Positions 20,699 through 32,398 of a DNA stretch of 64,000 nt are shown here, piece after piece. Each line of letters opens with the position of its first letter. Within the stretch, counting starts at the first letter, position 1. The translations under genes were made by a program, and so were the position numbers. Source of the DNA: Pseudeuparius sepicola (taxonomy: Eukaryota; Arthropoda; Insecta; Coleoptera; Anthribidae); NCBI GenBank assembly GCA_963920635.1, contig OY987299.1:128461373-128525372 (forward strand), read 5' to 3'. Below the pieces are notes generated by a model, which was not told where the DNA came from, ran no database searches, and saw only the letters and a program-made list of their open reading frames with translations.

Positions 20699-23600
20699 TT
20701 TTTGCTATAGACAATCTTTGAGTCAACCTTATATGCAAATTTATCTGCAGTTGGACACCACTGTAGGCCCAGTATTTTTAAAACAACATTGTTGTCTTGG
20801 CTAAATGTCACAGACTCGGAATAAATTTGAGAATCTGACAATCCATTCAAAAAATCCGGAATGTTTGACGTCCATTTGCGCAACTCAAATCCGCCTTTGT
20901 TACACAATTGGATGAGTTCGTCACGAGCTATTGTGGCGTTTTCTAACGTGTCGGAACCGGAGCAAATATCGTCAACAAATATGTCATTCTGCAAAATTTT
21001 ACTAGCCGTAGGAAATTCCAAACCCTCTTCTTTTATTAACTGAATGATAGTGCGATTGGCTAAAAATGGGGATGATGTCAATCCGAAAGTGACGCGCATT
21101 AATTTAAAATCTTGTATTTCCTCTTGGGGCGAAAATCTCCAAACTAATCGTTGGTAATCTCTGTGCTTTTCCGCTACTACTATTTGCGTAAACATACCCT
21201 TTATGTCACTGGTGAAAACTACAGGATGTAGGCGAAAATTCAGGAGTATGCAAACTATGTCCTTTTGTAGTTTTGGGCCAGAAAGTAAATGACTATTCAA
21301 CGATCCACAATTTGTTTGTGCGGATGCGTCGAATACGATGCGAATTGCGTTAGGTTTGTCCATTTTGGATACACAATGATGGGGTATATAGAAGGCACTA
21401 TTAATTTTTTCATTAACTACCGGTTCTAGATATTTGTTATCTAAATATTCTTGTAAAGTGTTAGAATACTGTTTATATATTTGCGGATTATTTATAAAGC
21501 GTTTTTCGAGCGAAAGAAATCTCCTGACTGCGAGCGATCTAGTATTTTCATAATCGAAGGTCGGATCTGTCGATTTAAACGGGAGTTGCACGACGTAGCG
21601 GCCGTCTTGTGTGCGTGTAGTAGTTTTTTCAAAAATACTTTCAGCAAGTTCATCTTCCGGCGATAATTTATGCGTTTGAGGTACTTCCTCAACTTCCCAA
21701 AAGGCCTTTAATCTGTCATTAATTTGACAAGTGCTAGAAAAAAGGGTCGTAGCTGAAATTACGGCATCTGATCTACGTAATCTACCTATAATAATCCACC
21801 CGAAAATTGTATTCAAAGCAGCAGGTTCATTGGGTTTACCCATACGTTTTCCATCCAAAACTATATCGGGATAAATCTCAGCTCCTATCAAAATGTCGAT
21901 AGGTGAAGGCTTGTAGAAATTTATGTCAGCCAATGGCAGATTTTTTATGTGATCCCACTTTCTATAATCGGTAAGAGGTGAGATAGGTCTATCATCGCAT
22001 ATTTTTGGCAAGACTACAGTTTCAAGAGTAAGAGTGGGCGCGGGTTTATCGGCGGGTTTTATAGTGCATGTCACAGCACCGTTTGACGCGAAGTATTGCA
22101 TAGTGCAAAGCCCATCTATAGCGAGATTGCATTTGTATTTATTTAAACCCAAACGTTTGACACATTTCTCGGAAATGTAGCTAGTCTCGGAGCCACAATC
22201 AATTAAAACTCTGACCTTTTGAAAACACCCCCGTATATCAAGGACATCTACTACAGCAGTGCCTAAAATTGCACCATTTCGTGAAACTGAAGTACCGCAA
22301 AAGTTAGGTTGATTAGCGGGAAGATGTGACGTTGTCGCGAGTTGAGCGCTAGCAGAGGACTGTATAGGCGTGAATGAGGAATTTCCTAAATTCTGATTAT
22401 TACTACCCGACATGCTGGGTTGCGCTTGATGCGAAGAGATGTGATTTTGATCAGAAGAAACTCTGTTTCTTTCGTAGCGTACATGCAAGAGCGAATGATG
22501 TCTATAACCACATGTTTTACAAACCGTGTTCGACTTGCAAAAACGAGAGTCGTGGTATGGACTTAAACAGTTCATGCAGAGATTATTTTGCTTGGCAAAT
22601 GCGTTTCTTTCTTGCGGTGATTTTTTGTGAAAATTTGCGCATGCGTAAAGTTGGTGAGAAGAATTACAAAGCGAGCAACCAGAAGGTCTTACTTTATTTT
22701 CTTGGGAGAAAAAGGTAGCGAAATGTCTCGGTTTATTTTGCGAAGTTTTCTCATGAAATTTTATTTTTGTTTTGTTTTGCGAATTTGGTAGTCTATTATT
22801 TAGCGTGTCTATCGAGTCTTGCGCGTGACTTTGACAATATGCAAATTGGTATAACTCTTTGTATGTGGGCAATTCCCCTTTTACTTGACGTTGAATTTCA
22901 AATTTGACTAGGATGTCGTCGTCTAAATGTTTAGATAATAAAAACAAAAGCATAAAGTCCCAATCATCGGTATTGAAACCCATGTTTTTTAATGCGGAAA
23001 TATTTAGACTGAATATAGTTAACAATTTATTTAAATCTGCATATTGTTTGGGGGACGTTATGACAGGTGCGTTATCTATAGCCTGAAGATGTGCAAAGGC
23101 CAGAATTTTTTTATCATAAAACTTTTCAATTAGCGCCTCATAAGCTATTTGATAATTTTCTGCAGCTAATGGGGTCTGTTCAATATGCGCTAAAGCCCTT
23201 CCTTCCAAATGTGCAACTAAGTATTTAAATTTTTCAATACTGGTTAAATCATCGTTTTCATGAACGAGTGAATTGTAAAGATCTAAGAAACCCTTAAATT
23301 TAGTGATATCTTCACCTGAGAATTTTGGAAGTTCAATGCGGGACAGCTTTAAATTTTTCCCTTTGCCACCTTGCTTTACACTTTGGCGCGTGGAATTTAA
23401 TAATAACTCTGTTTCCTGCCCATCACCCTCAGCAATTAACGTTAAAATAGATTTAACATATGAAGTGTTAAATACAAATTCACGACGTAGACCATCCTCA
23501 TCATCAAGAGCCTCATCTTGGATAGAACTTAGCGTGATAACATTTTCATGGTATTTTTTGAACTCCGATATGATTTGTTCAATGTCACAAGCTAACATTT

Positions 23601-23739
23601 TAAACTGGATGTGGTATTTTTTATCAGTTTCGGCCTTTTGAGCAAACTCTTTCATTTGTGTGACTTGATTTATACAAATTTGACGCAAAGCCTTAGCTTG
23701 TTTTATTTTAGCTGTTGACATTTTGGAGATCAAAAACAA
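20527..23739 (-). CDS. gag-pol: BEL/Pao gag, protease and reverse transcriptase
   Basis: 1070 open codons. Coiled-coil-like Gag N-terminus, then a DUF1759-like region (LSRIELPKFSGE at about 132). Zinc knuckles follow: CSLC at about 355, a classical CMNCLSPYHDSRFC near 388, and CKTCGYRHH at about 407. The aspartic protease has DCGSETSYI (about 514). Reverse transcriptase includes IRIVFDASA (about 799), FTSDIKGMFTQI (about 842), TFGLTSSPF (about 884) and an FVDD catalytic box (about 921). The natural Gag start may be Met7 (MSTAKIK). After ARIYDPLGF and about six further residues (near codon 1036) the sequence is out of frame; the last 34 residues are a frameshift tail. The break falls in an A run on the + strand at 20630-20635, a likely single-base loss. 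Confidence 0.92.
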   Translation of the reverse strand: MFLISKMSTAKIKQAKALRQICINQVTQMKEFAQKAETDKKYHIQFKMLACDIEQIISEFKKYHENVITLSSIQDEALDDEDGLRREFVFNTSYVKSILTLIAEGDGQETELLLNSTRQSVKQGGKGKNLKLSRIELPKFSGEDITKFKGFLDLYNSLVHENDDLTSIEKFKYLVAHLEGRALAHIEQTPLAAENYQIAYEALIEKFYDKKILAFAHLQAIDNAPVITSPKQYADLNKLLTIFSLNISALKNMGFNTDDWDFMLLFLLSKHLDDDILVKFEIQRQVKGELPTYKELYQFAYCQSHAQDSIDTLNNRLPNSQNKTKIKFHEKTSQNKPRHFATFFSQENKVRPSGCSLCNSSHQLYACANFHKKSPQERNAFAKQNNLCMNCLSPYHDSRFCKSNTVCKTCGYRHHSLLHVRYERNRVSSDQNHISSHQAQPSMSGSNNQNLGNSSFTPIQSSASAQLATTSHLPANQPNFCGTSVSRNGAILGTAVVDVLDIRGCFQKVRVLIDCGSETSYISEKCVKRLGLNKYKCNLAIDGLCTMQYFASNGAVTCTIKPADKPAPTLTLETVVLPKICDDRPISPLTDYRKWDHIKNLPLADINFYKPSPIDILIGAEIYPDIVLDGKRMGKPNEPAALNTIFGWIIIGRLRRSDAVISATTLFSSTCQINDRLKAFWEVEEVPQTHKLSPEDELAESIFEKTTTRTQDGRYVVQLPFKSTDPTFDYENTRSLAVRRFLSLEKRFINNPQIYKQYSNTLQEYLDNKYLEPVVNEKINSAFYIPHHCVSKMDKPNAIRIVFDASAQTNCGSLNSHLLSGPKLQKDIVCILLNFRLHPVVFTSDIKGMFTQIVVAEKHRDYQRLVWRFSPQEEIQDFKLMRVTFGLTSSPFLANRTIIQLIKEEGLEFPTASKILQNDIFVDDICSGSDTLENATIARDELIQLCNKGGFELRKWTSNIPDFLNGLSDSQIYSESVTFSQDNNVVLKILGLQWCPTADKFAYKVDSKIVYSKNCTILSSIARIYDPLGFLCPVTFLQNNSFKNFGASDLIGMIGHRHFFVKVGKTSFPI

Positions 23740-24039
23740 TTTTATAGATCAAAACAACTGAAAGTGAAAGTCAAAACAATCTATTTCCGAAGAAAGCGAA
23801 AAAAATGTAAACAAATACCGGCCAACCTCCAAGAAACAGCTGACGGCACAAAAAAGGGGTCGAGTTCGCGGCAGTGCGCGCAAAAAACCTCTTGCAAATG
23901 CGATGCGGTAGAAATTTCGAGCGACCTTGACGAATTTTAAACCGTTTTGGTTTGAATTTAATTATGCGAAAATGATGAATCTAATCAAAATGCGTTATTT
24001 GAGAATTTATTCAGTATGCACTTACAAGCGGGGTTTGAA
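23740..24039 (-). other. BEL/Pao leader (5' UTR)
   Basis: About 300 bases between the primer-binding site and the Gag start, with no open frame. It is expected to hold packaging signals, but no motif is recognised. Confidence 0.5.
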
Positions 24040-24057
24040 TCCGGCTCGCGAGGACCA
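24040..24057 (-). other. primer-binding site, tRNA-Tyr-like
   Basis: On the minus strand TGGTCCTCGCGAGCCGGA begins six bases after the 5' LTR. Its complement ends in GGACCA and is preceded by a T-arm-like GGTTTGAATCC. It closely resembles the 3' end of tRNA-Tyr apart from a one-base difference in length, so tRNA-Tyr priming is the best guess. Confidence 0.65.
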
Positions 24058-24063
24058 TATTTA

Positions 24064-24496
24064 TGTGCGTTTTTTACTCATATCACGCGTATTGCGTTGA
24101 AGTTTATACGAATGAGAATGCACTTACTTGTTTCTTGTTCCTTGGTCCCCAGTTGTCCAGGTGTGCACACCCTCCAGCGACGCGAGTGAAAAAAGGGGGG
24201 CGGGACGCGGCGATATGCGAAAGATATTAATGTTCCTTCTCCACACGATCTGCCGCTTCCGTATTCGTACTGGTCTCTTCGGGGTCTTCTTAGGTGCGCA
24301 TGCGCGCGTTTCCTTAGTGCAATCTCATGTCGCGCAAGTTTAAATTTGAATTTATATATAAAGACTGAACTATGAAAACTAAATAAATTCTCAAATATCA
24401 ATAATTAGCACCCCAAAAATATTAACTAAGCCCAAAGAAAATATATGCGTATATTTTATAAAACAAAATAAAATTAAATTAGATAAATCCCAAACA
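24064..24496 (-). repeat. 5' LTR of the BEL/Pao element
   Basis: 433 bp partner of the LTR at 18010-18457. Differences are a 16 bp deletion, a G-run length change and about three substitutions. It should carry the promoter. A TATATAAA-like stretch occurs on both strands near 24350. Confidence 0.95.
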
Positions 24497-24794
24497 AATA
24501 TAATATAATATAATATAATATAATATAATATAATATAATATAATATAATATAATATAATATAATATAATATAATATAATATAATATAATATAATATAATA
24601 TAATATAATATAATATAATATAATATAATATAATATAATATAATATAATATAATATAATATAATATAATATAATATAATATAATATAATATAATATAATA
24701 TAATATAATATAATATAATATAATATAATATAATATAATATAATATAATATAATATAATATAATATAATATAATATAATATAATATAATATAAT
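24497..24794. repeat. ATAAT pentanucleotide satellite, right part
   Basis: About 298 bp of uninterrupted period-5 repeat. It continues the array at 17573-18009, from which it was separated by the BEL/Pao insertion. The original array was at least 730 bp. Confidence 0.95.
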
Positions 24795-25420
24795 ACATTT
24801 GCCGTTGTTTATAAATAATTGTCGAAAATAAAAAGTGAAACTGTTTTGGTTACGTTCAGTTTCTTCTTTGTCTTCTCAGAACATGACGAAACTTCACACG
24901 ACAAAACCGATTACCAACAACATCGACAGGCGTTGCAAGGTAAGCGTAGGCAGCCAACAATGAGCGGGCCGCGAGAAATTCGTAATTTCGACATCGGTGA
25001 ACTGTAGAAACGCAGAAAATTTAACCGTCAAACGGCACTTTATTGAATGAATGCACCGCCTGTTCTGCATAATACACAAGATTGAACCGCGTCCCTAACC
25101 CTACCGTCATTAGCCCCCAGACTCGGGGGGTGGAGGAGGGGGAGGTGTGTCCTGGTATGGTCGGGGTTAATGCCACAGTAACCGATTACTCGGGGTTGTG
25201 GCTGAGATAAGCGGCGCGTTACGGTCCGGGCGCACCCATGGTCTTATCTCGGGCACCCGGGCGGTAATGGTTGGAGGAAATATCGCTGATTGATATTGGG
25301 TGGCTTTTGTGTTTTCCGGGATGACCGCGCGAACTAAAATTTTGAAAAATGGCAGCACCAGAGCAAGTATAGCTTACTCTGTCTTCTAAGGTTCTTTCTT
25401 CCCGCAAACATCATAATATA
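24795..25420. other. spacer, partly GC-rich
   Basis: No gene recognised. 25100-25290 is GC-rich with runs such as GGGGGGTGGAGGAGGGGGAGG. It is possibly old host sequence. Confidence 0.35.
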
Positions 25421-27046
25421 CAGGGTGAGTTTTTTCGATGCCCACTATGAGGATCTCGGAAACTAGCAGAGCTAGGACAAAGGTTAAATGGGGAAAGAAT
25501 TGCACATTTGAATGCTCGATCTAATGCCCCTTTTGGATTTTTACAAAAGTTCACGGCTCACTAGATATTTTGAGAAAATTGATTTTTTGCTATTTCTTCA
25601 GATCTCTGTAGCTCTGAATGCTCGATCCAATGCCCCTTTTGGATTTTTAAACAAGTTCACGGCTCACTAGATATTTTGAAAAAAGTATTTTTTTTATATT
25701 TCTTCAGATCTCTGTAGCTCCGTTATTTCTGACTATACAGAAAAACTGTAGAGACAAAAATTTTAGATAATTTTGGGCTTAATAAGATAATCTGATCCAA
25801 TTTTTTTATGTTGTTTGCGTTTTTTGAGATATGACATAAACTTGTGTTTTTTTAAACGTAAACCATAGTTGGCTGTGGACTTATAAAATAGGCCATTTTT
25901 TAGCTTTCCAAAGATATGATACTCGGCATAGATACTTATTACAAAAGATAAAAGAGCTATGGCTAATTTTCTTTTTTTTTTAATTTTTATATAGTAAGCC
26001 ATGGAATATTTTCATAATTACGTTCTATTGTATAATAAGACATACTTCAAACTTTCAAATATTTTATTTTTAGCTGGTGACAAAATGTACCAAAATAAAA
26101 CAAAAATTATCATGATGGAGCTCCACCACATAATTACTTGCCCGTAAGAAATTACTTAGATCAGCTCTATCCAAATAGTTGGATAGGGAGAAATAGATCT
26201 ATTTCCTGGCAGTGCCGATCCCCCGATTTGTCTGTTTTGGATTTCTTTTTGTGGGGAACAGTACAAAATAAAGTATGAGACAATTGTTAAATTAAGAGCA
26301 GCTGTTTTAGAACCAATTGCCAGTATTGACAGGCGCTCTCTAAGAAAGGCGACAAATTCAGCTTTAAAAAGATGCAATATTTGCATAAATAATAATGGTG
26401 GATTGTTTGAACACCTTTTTTTTAAAAGGTCACCAATAATAATTTGAATTTGAGTTTTTTAATTTTTGTTTTATTTTCTTACATTTTGTTACCAGCTAAA
26501 AGCAAAATATTAGAAAGTTTTAAGTATGTCGAATTATAAAATAGAACGTAATTATGAAAATATTCCATATGGCTGACTATGTGAAAATTTAAAAAAAAAA
26601 ATCAGAAAATTAGCCATAGCTCTTTTATTTTTTGTAATAACTATGCCGAGTATTATATCTTTGGAAAGCTCAAAAAATGACCGATTTTAAAAGGCCACAG
26701 CCAACTATGATTTACATTTAAAAAACACAAGTTTATGTCATATCTCAAAAATCACAAACAACATAAAAAATTGGATTAGACTATCTTATTAAGCCCAAAA
26801 TTATCTACAATTTTTGTCTCTACAGTTTTTCTGTATAATCAGAAATAACGGAGCTACAGAGATCTGAAGAAAGAGCAAAAAATCACTTTTTTTCAAAATA
26901 TCTAGTGAGCCGTGAACTTTTTTAAAAATCCAAAAGGGGCATTAGATTGAGCATTCAAAACTGCAATTCTTTCCCCATTTAACCACTGTTCTAGCTCTGC
27001 TAGTTTCCGAGATCCCCATAGTGGGCATCGAAAAAAACTCACCCTG
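25421..27046. mobile_element. CAGGGTGAGTT-ended long palindromic element
   Basis: A 1626 bp element flanked by TA with inverted arms of about 600-690 bp; ends are CAGGGTGAGTTTTTTCGATG / complement. The left arm contains an extra tandem copy of about 110 bp (25509-25617 and 25618-25719, each with AATGCCCCTTTTGGATTTTT). The non-palindromic core (about 26112-26440) is a transposase remnant. A transcript through it would fold into a hairpin of several hundred base pairs. Confidence 0.9.
26114..26423 (+). pseudogene. IS630/mariner-type transposase C-terminal remnant
   Basis: Reads DGAPPHNYLPVRNYLD, SWIGRNRSISW and CRSPDLSVLDFFLWG, then after a one-base frame change YETIVKLRAAVLEPIAS and CINNNGGLFEHL. 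The DGAP and SPDLxxLDFFLWG blocks are the second and third catalytic-acid regions of DDE_3-type transposases. No N-terminal half is present; the core was kept between the palindrome arms. Confidence 0.85.
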
Positions 27047-27750
27047 TATATTTGGAAGTTACAGCGCCGAAGATATGACACCATGCAAGACGCAGTTCAT
27101 CTATATTCCAGTCGGCGGAAGATAATGGTGGAGGCGACGGTAAAATTCAAGGACATACGTTTTGTCGATAGCGACATGCGTTTGACTAGATGAGATCAAA
27201 GTGCCGCAGCCAAGTGAAGCTACTATGGCAATGTATACGGTGGATGCAGCCATTCCGGGTAAAGGACGAACACTATACTTCCTAATCCCGTCAGAAAATC
27301 GATGGAGCGTTCTCGTTCTAACTCCATCCAGCGAACATCATGATATTATGCCCCGAAAATGTTCTTGACGTGATCCGAGATGGGACAAAGTTTCGATATT
27401 ATTTTAAGAGTGCGGAATTTGTAGCTGTCACCGGGAATTCCAGTCGTTACCGCTACTATCTGGGAAATAGGGGCCGAATATCGAGACTACGGGAATTTAT
27501 TGTCTTGGAGTATTCTCGCGATTTCCGGATCGTTTGTTTTATACTGCGCGACTTTAAGAGACAGGCATTGTAAGTATAGTTATGGTGGAAATCGATATTT
27601 TCTATAACGTGTGTTCCAGATATCGCCCAGAAAAGCAGTATGGACTATAATGGCATAAGCATAAGTGCTATATTACTTATAGAAAAAATAGGCGTGGTGT
27701 GTAGTTCGTATAACATTGATTTTGCCTTCTATAAATGTTTTAAAACTATA
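27047..27750. other. spacer, higher GC, no gene
   Basis: 27100-27560 has higher GC and no repeat detected in the window. Small reading frames exist but none is recognised. It is a candidate stretch of original host sequence. Confidence 0.35.
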
Positions 27751-28866
27751 CAGGGTGTAACTAAACTGATGGTCACGTATTCTTGGAGTCAAAATAACGG
27801 CACTTCTTCATATATTTTTTTCTCCTACGGGCCATAGTTTTTTTTTTATACAGAGCGTAGAAGTTTGGAGAAGAATACACATATTTAAGGTTGACATGAA
27901 GCTTCTGAGGCTCCCAGTTGCGGAGATACAGGGTGTTAGTAAAATTAATTAGTTCAGAAAAATATGAATACCGTATTTTTTTAATTTGTTTTGAGTGGTG
28001 AATAGAATGGTTAACAAAAAGTATTTCTTACTATTTTTTTCATATTCGCAGCCGTTTCTTAATTATCTTTAAAGAACGGCAACGCTGCAATGAACAATAG
28101 TCACTTTCAGAATAAATCTAGCAATCTGTGGATGTCAATTAAACTTTATTTAACAAAATACAAAAGCAAAAACAATAATAAAAGAAACGTATTGCTATTA
28201 GAAAATTAAATTATTAAATGTTCGAAATGACCGCCGTCTCTTTCAATACACGCAACTATGCGTTTCCGCATGTTTATTATTGCCATTCCCAAGTCCATAG
28301 CAAAAGTGCATATCAGTCAATTCTTCAAATGAAAACATAATTTTTCAAAATATTGATACTAAGGTGCAAAGTTGGCAGCCAAATGATTCAAATAATGCCA
28401 AGTTTAATTGACATCCACAGATTGTTAGATTTATTCTTAAAATGACTTTTTTTATTGCAGCATTGCCGTTCTTTGAAAATAATTAAAAAACGGCTGAGAA
28501 TATGAAAAAAATACAAAGAGATACTTTTTGTTAACCATTGAATTTACCATTCAAAACAAACTTAAAAAATGCGATTATACAGGGTATTCATATTTTTCTG
28601 AACTAATTAATTTTAATAACGCCCTGTATCTCCGCAACTGGAGGCCTCAGAAGCTTCATATCAACCTTAAATTTGACAGCTCATCCGCTCATGTGACACG
28701 CCAAGTTCTAGAGATACTAAGAAATATGTGTATTTTCCTCTAAATTTCTACGCTCTGTATAAAAAAACTATGGCCCGTAGGAGAAAAAAATATATGAAAA
28801 AGTGCCCTTATTTTGACTCCAAGAATACGTGGTTTCATTTTTGACCACCAGTTTAGTTACACCCTG
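27751..28866. mobile_element. CAGGGTGTAAC-ended long palindromic element
   Basis: A 1116 bp element flanked by TA with inverted arms of roughly 380-400 bp; terminal CAGGGTGTAACTAAACTG. The core keeps a short transposase tail. The arms also carry internal copies of ACAGGGTGTTAGTAAAATTA and its complement. Confidence 0.9.
28204..28282 (-). pseudogene. transposase extreme C-terminus remnant
   Basis: Minus strand reads MAIINMRKRIVACIERDGGH followed by FEHLI and a stop. This matches the RR...C...GGHFEHL tail seen in the other IS630-type remnants here. Only about 25 residues survive. Confidence 0.7.
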
Positions 28867-28879
28867 TATAGTATCTTGA

Positions 28880-29040
28880 AAGGTAAAGTCTTACATGGGT
28901 ACGTTTATTGAAAAAAGTTGCCCTGTTTAAATTAAGAATTTCTTTTCAACTTAAAGTGTCATCTACACCGCACACATTTCAACTGATTTTTCAGAAGTAT
29001 CTTGAAATAAAAAAACCGTGAAAAGTTGACAGTCAACAAA
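28880..29040. repeat. fragment of the 30835-32012 palindromic family
   Basis: Resembles part of the right arm at 31460-31610: GTACGTTTATTGAAAAAAGTT, then AAAGTGT and TTTTCAGAA...TGAAATAA in the same order. It is a single diverged half arm. Confidence 0.5.
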
Positions 29041-30834
29041 AACTGACAAAAGAAAGTTTATATCCACCAGTGGCCCCAACTTAAAATTTATTTATTTAAA
29101 AAAGGGAGAAAAATTCTACAGATCCTCGAAGCTTGTAGAAATAAAGCGGCGAATCGCCATGTAAAATCTGATCTTATCTCACCTCGTCAATTTTCCACAA
29201 ATTCTCCAAGTTTTATCTGAAAACATCAGCTATTTTTATTTTGGCCAAAACATTAGAACTGAAACTATTCCGGGTATTGTACAACGATTGCGCGAAGTTG
29301 AAAATATCCGGAGAAAACTCACATCTATTTATGGCAAACAGAAAACTTACGTAACTGCAACATAAATAAAAATTCTCCTCGCCAGCGGACTTGGGGAAAG
29401 TCGAAATTCAATTTTAAATTCTTACAAACTAAAAAACTCTGCAACTCTGTACATAGCTTATAACTTACATTTAAATAGGTAATGAAAAATTTCTATGCCA
29501 ATTTTTGCCATAAAAAATTGATGGAAGGTGGTCCCATAGCTACTATAAATGTTAATTTATTCGTATGTTAAGTCATTTAACATACATTTAGTGAACAACT
29601 TTATTTGTAATAATATGTAGATATTGTAGATTTAACATTCTAAATAATTCGTAAAAGTTGTCAATAATTTGCATTTGCACCCATATCCTAACTTTTACCT
29701 TTATCATTCAAAACATTTTCACTACAACTTTCAAGGTTGAAAATTACATCGATGTTGAGTAGAATGGAGGGAAATGTACAAGTGGCCCCTGGGCATAACA
29801 GATGCAATATCCCTTAGATATCGGATGCTGATTTCATTCACTCTGTCATTTGGCGAATATAATTTGCCCTCTAGGCCGTTAAAATATATTTTGTTAAATA
29901 AAATATGTTAATCCAGGTCAAAAATTTGCAAATTTAACATATGTTCAATGTAACACCAACTTAATAAGTAGTGTAAAATGAATAAAGCAAAATATAAAAT
30001 TAGCTTTTTAGTACTTGTTAACCTCACTCTTAATAAATTCAAAACATCGACATAATAATATGTATAATGGCATCCAAATCAATTAAAAAGCCTCAATTAT
30101 TTGTTCCATAAAAGTCCAGAATTTTGCTTAGATACGTAAAATATTATTATTTTGGCATCAATTTAGAACTGGAAAACGTAATGTAACTAAATGTATACCC
30201 TAAATGCTAGACGGTACATCAACTTTGCAGCAAACATAACAGAATTTTAAAGCGTTAATATCATATTCTTCTGAAAAATACCTATTCTTATCGTTAATTA
30301 GTAATAAAAATTTAATAGAATAATAAAGCTAATGATATAAAATAGTTTTTACGAAGTTTCGAGTTTTTAAATTTTTCAGAAATTTCATAAATATTAAAAA
30401 TTGGCAAAAAACTAAATATTTTAGTAGAGCGTTTAAACTTGGTACACTTACGTAAAATCGAAAAACAAACAACTTTTTCAAGTAAGACTTTTTGATATTT
30501 TAACAACTAAACCCATTTGTAGAGATATATTTTTTAAATGTCATTTTTGACAGATAATGAAAGTCGCAGGACCACGTTTGGGTGGGTCATTTTTCATCTT
30601 CTTTAAAGCAAAAGGTAACCCCAAAATTAAATTTCAAAATAAAACGTTAATTAAAAATTTCCCCCTATGGTGCCAACTTTTTTATAAATTAAATAATAAT
30701 AGAAAATAAAAATAATTAAATATAAATAGAAAATATAATTATAATTTGACTCTCTCTAGCCTCGGTGAAGTTATAAAACTAAAAACGGAAGCTTGGAACT
30801 TTTTAAGAATGGTGTAGTTTTTGAAGAATATATA
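29041..30834. other. long AT-rich gene-free stretch
   Basis: Nothing convincing on either strand. Short frames are AT-driven. Confidence 0.4.
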
Positions 30835-32012
30835 CAGGGTGAATCAGTTTTTTGTAACAGGACTTTAACAGGTGATAGATCTTCAAAAAAGAACGGCACT
30901 TTTTCATATAAACTATATCTTTTTAAAGCCTTAGAAAAAAGTTACAGGGTGTTAAAGTTGGAAAAAATATGTGGACTTTATTGAATATTTACCAAACTAG
31001 TTGAGATATTTAAGTCATATTTGGTATACGTTAAACCGGCATGGGTTAGCATAAAACCTGTTAATATCGAACATCTTGCACAACCAGTGGCGGAGAAGTG
31101 GGTAATTGGTAAAATTATTTTTAGAAAAACAAAACGAATCACCTTGTATTTTAACAAAAGGTATTGAATTTTTTATGTAGATTTTAATTGCAGACAAAAA
31201 TGTCCTTTTGGCATTTGTTCGCATGCGTTATAGTTTAATGGCAAATTTAATTTTTTTGTGTTATTTCGGGGTATTTCTGAAAAATTATCTAAAAAATTTG
31301 CTCCACAAGTAACACTTAAAGTAGAAAAACGTGTTTCTTACATTAAATAAAGTAACTTTTTCCAATAAACTAACCCATTCAAGGTTTTACTTTTCAAGAT
31401 ACAGAGCGTAACCTTAATTATTGTATCTTCCTTAAATGTTTTAGACCCTGTAACTTCAAAAGTATAGCCTTAAATAGGTAAGTTTATTGGAAAAAGTTAC
31501 TTTATTTAAAGTAGTAAACACATTATTTATGCTTTAAGTGTTACTTATGAAGCAATTTTTTTATTCAATTTTCAGAAATACCCCGAAATAATACAAAAAA
31601 ATGAAATTTGCCATTAAACTAGAACACATGCGAACAAATACCAAGAGAACATTTTTGTATGCAATTAAAATCTACATAAAAAATTCAATACCTTTTATTA
31701 CAATACAAGGTAATTTTTTTTTCTAAATATAATTTTACCACTTACCCACTTCTCCGCCACTGGTTGTGCAAGGTGTTCGATATTAACAGGTTTTATGCTA
31801 ACCCATGCCGTTTTAACTTATACCAAATATGACTTAAATATCTCCACTAGTTTGGTAAATATTCAATCAAGTCCGCATATTTCTTACAATTTTAACACCC
31901 TGTAACTTTTTTATAAGGCCTTAAAATGATATAGTTTATAGAAGAAAGTGCGGTTATTTTTTGAAGATCTATGATCTGTTAAAGTCCTGCTAAAAAAAAC
32001 TGATTCACCCTG
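30835..32012. mobile_element. CAGGGTGAATCAG-ended long palindromic element without coding
   Basis: A 1178 bp element flanked by TA. Both arms (about 550 bp) are inverted copies from CAGGGTGAATCAGTTTTTTG to the centre near 31430, and include internal ACAGGGTGTTAAA blocks. Nothing but the palindrome is present; no transposase trace remains. It belongs to the same CAGGGTG-ended group as its neighbours. Confidence 0.9.
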
Positions 32013-32398
32013 TATATCTCCTGAAAGGGCCCAATGATTATCATTTAGGTACATAATAATGGTTTTTAACTGTGTACTGTAAACTAACTCCTGGAAGCCC
32101 GACATAGCCCTGAACTACCCCTCCCCCCCCTCCCAGCCATTAAGTTTGTATTTCAGAGCGTTTCTGGGCGTCGCGACGCGCGCTAAAAGCGCCACAAATT
32201 AGCGACGTCCGCGCCAGGGGCGGACTCGGGCAGATTTACGCGGCGTCGGACGCCATTAGCGACGCCGGCCCCCTAGTCGTAAATCGACCCCCCCCTCCCC
32301 CGTACTTGGTGTAGGGGTGGGGGCGACTACCCGGAAGTAACCCGGATGTCCCCTTTGGGGTTTTATGTTCAAAATGAAGGATAACTGTTTCGCACATG
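32013..32398. other. CpG-dense GC-rich block
   Basis: 32110-32340 is GC-rich and CpG-dense, with C runs and repeated TTAGCGACG-like words, unlike the AT-rich neighbours. No exon is recognised. It could be an unmethylated regulatory block or old host sequence. Confidence 0.4.

Larger units (their letters stand above)
18010..24496 (-). mobile_element. BEL/Pao LTR retrotransposon in the satellite
   Basis: A 6.5 kb minus-strand element with both LTRs (TG...CA ends), primer-binding site, polypurine tract and gag-pol frames. It sits inside the ATAAT satellite and is flanked by AATAT on both sides (18005-18009, 24497-24501). That fits a 5 bp duplication but is weak evidence in a repeat of the same unit. 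The LTRs differ at about four bases plus one 16 bp indel, so it inserted recently. Two lesions in pol make it non-autonomous. Confidence 0.95.

Noticed and set aside
24020..24057. tRNA gene, from the GGTTTGAATCC...GGACCA sequence on the + strand
   Set aside because: Only the T-arm and acceptor 3' end are present, directly beside the LTR. It is the complement of the retrotransposon primer-binding site, and no D-arm or anticodon arm lies upstream.
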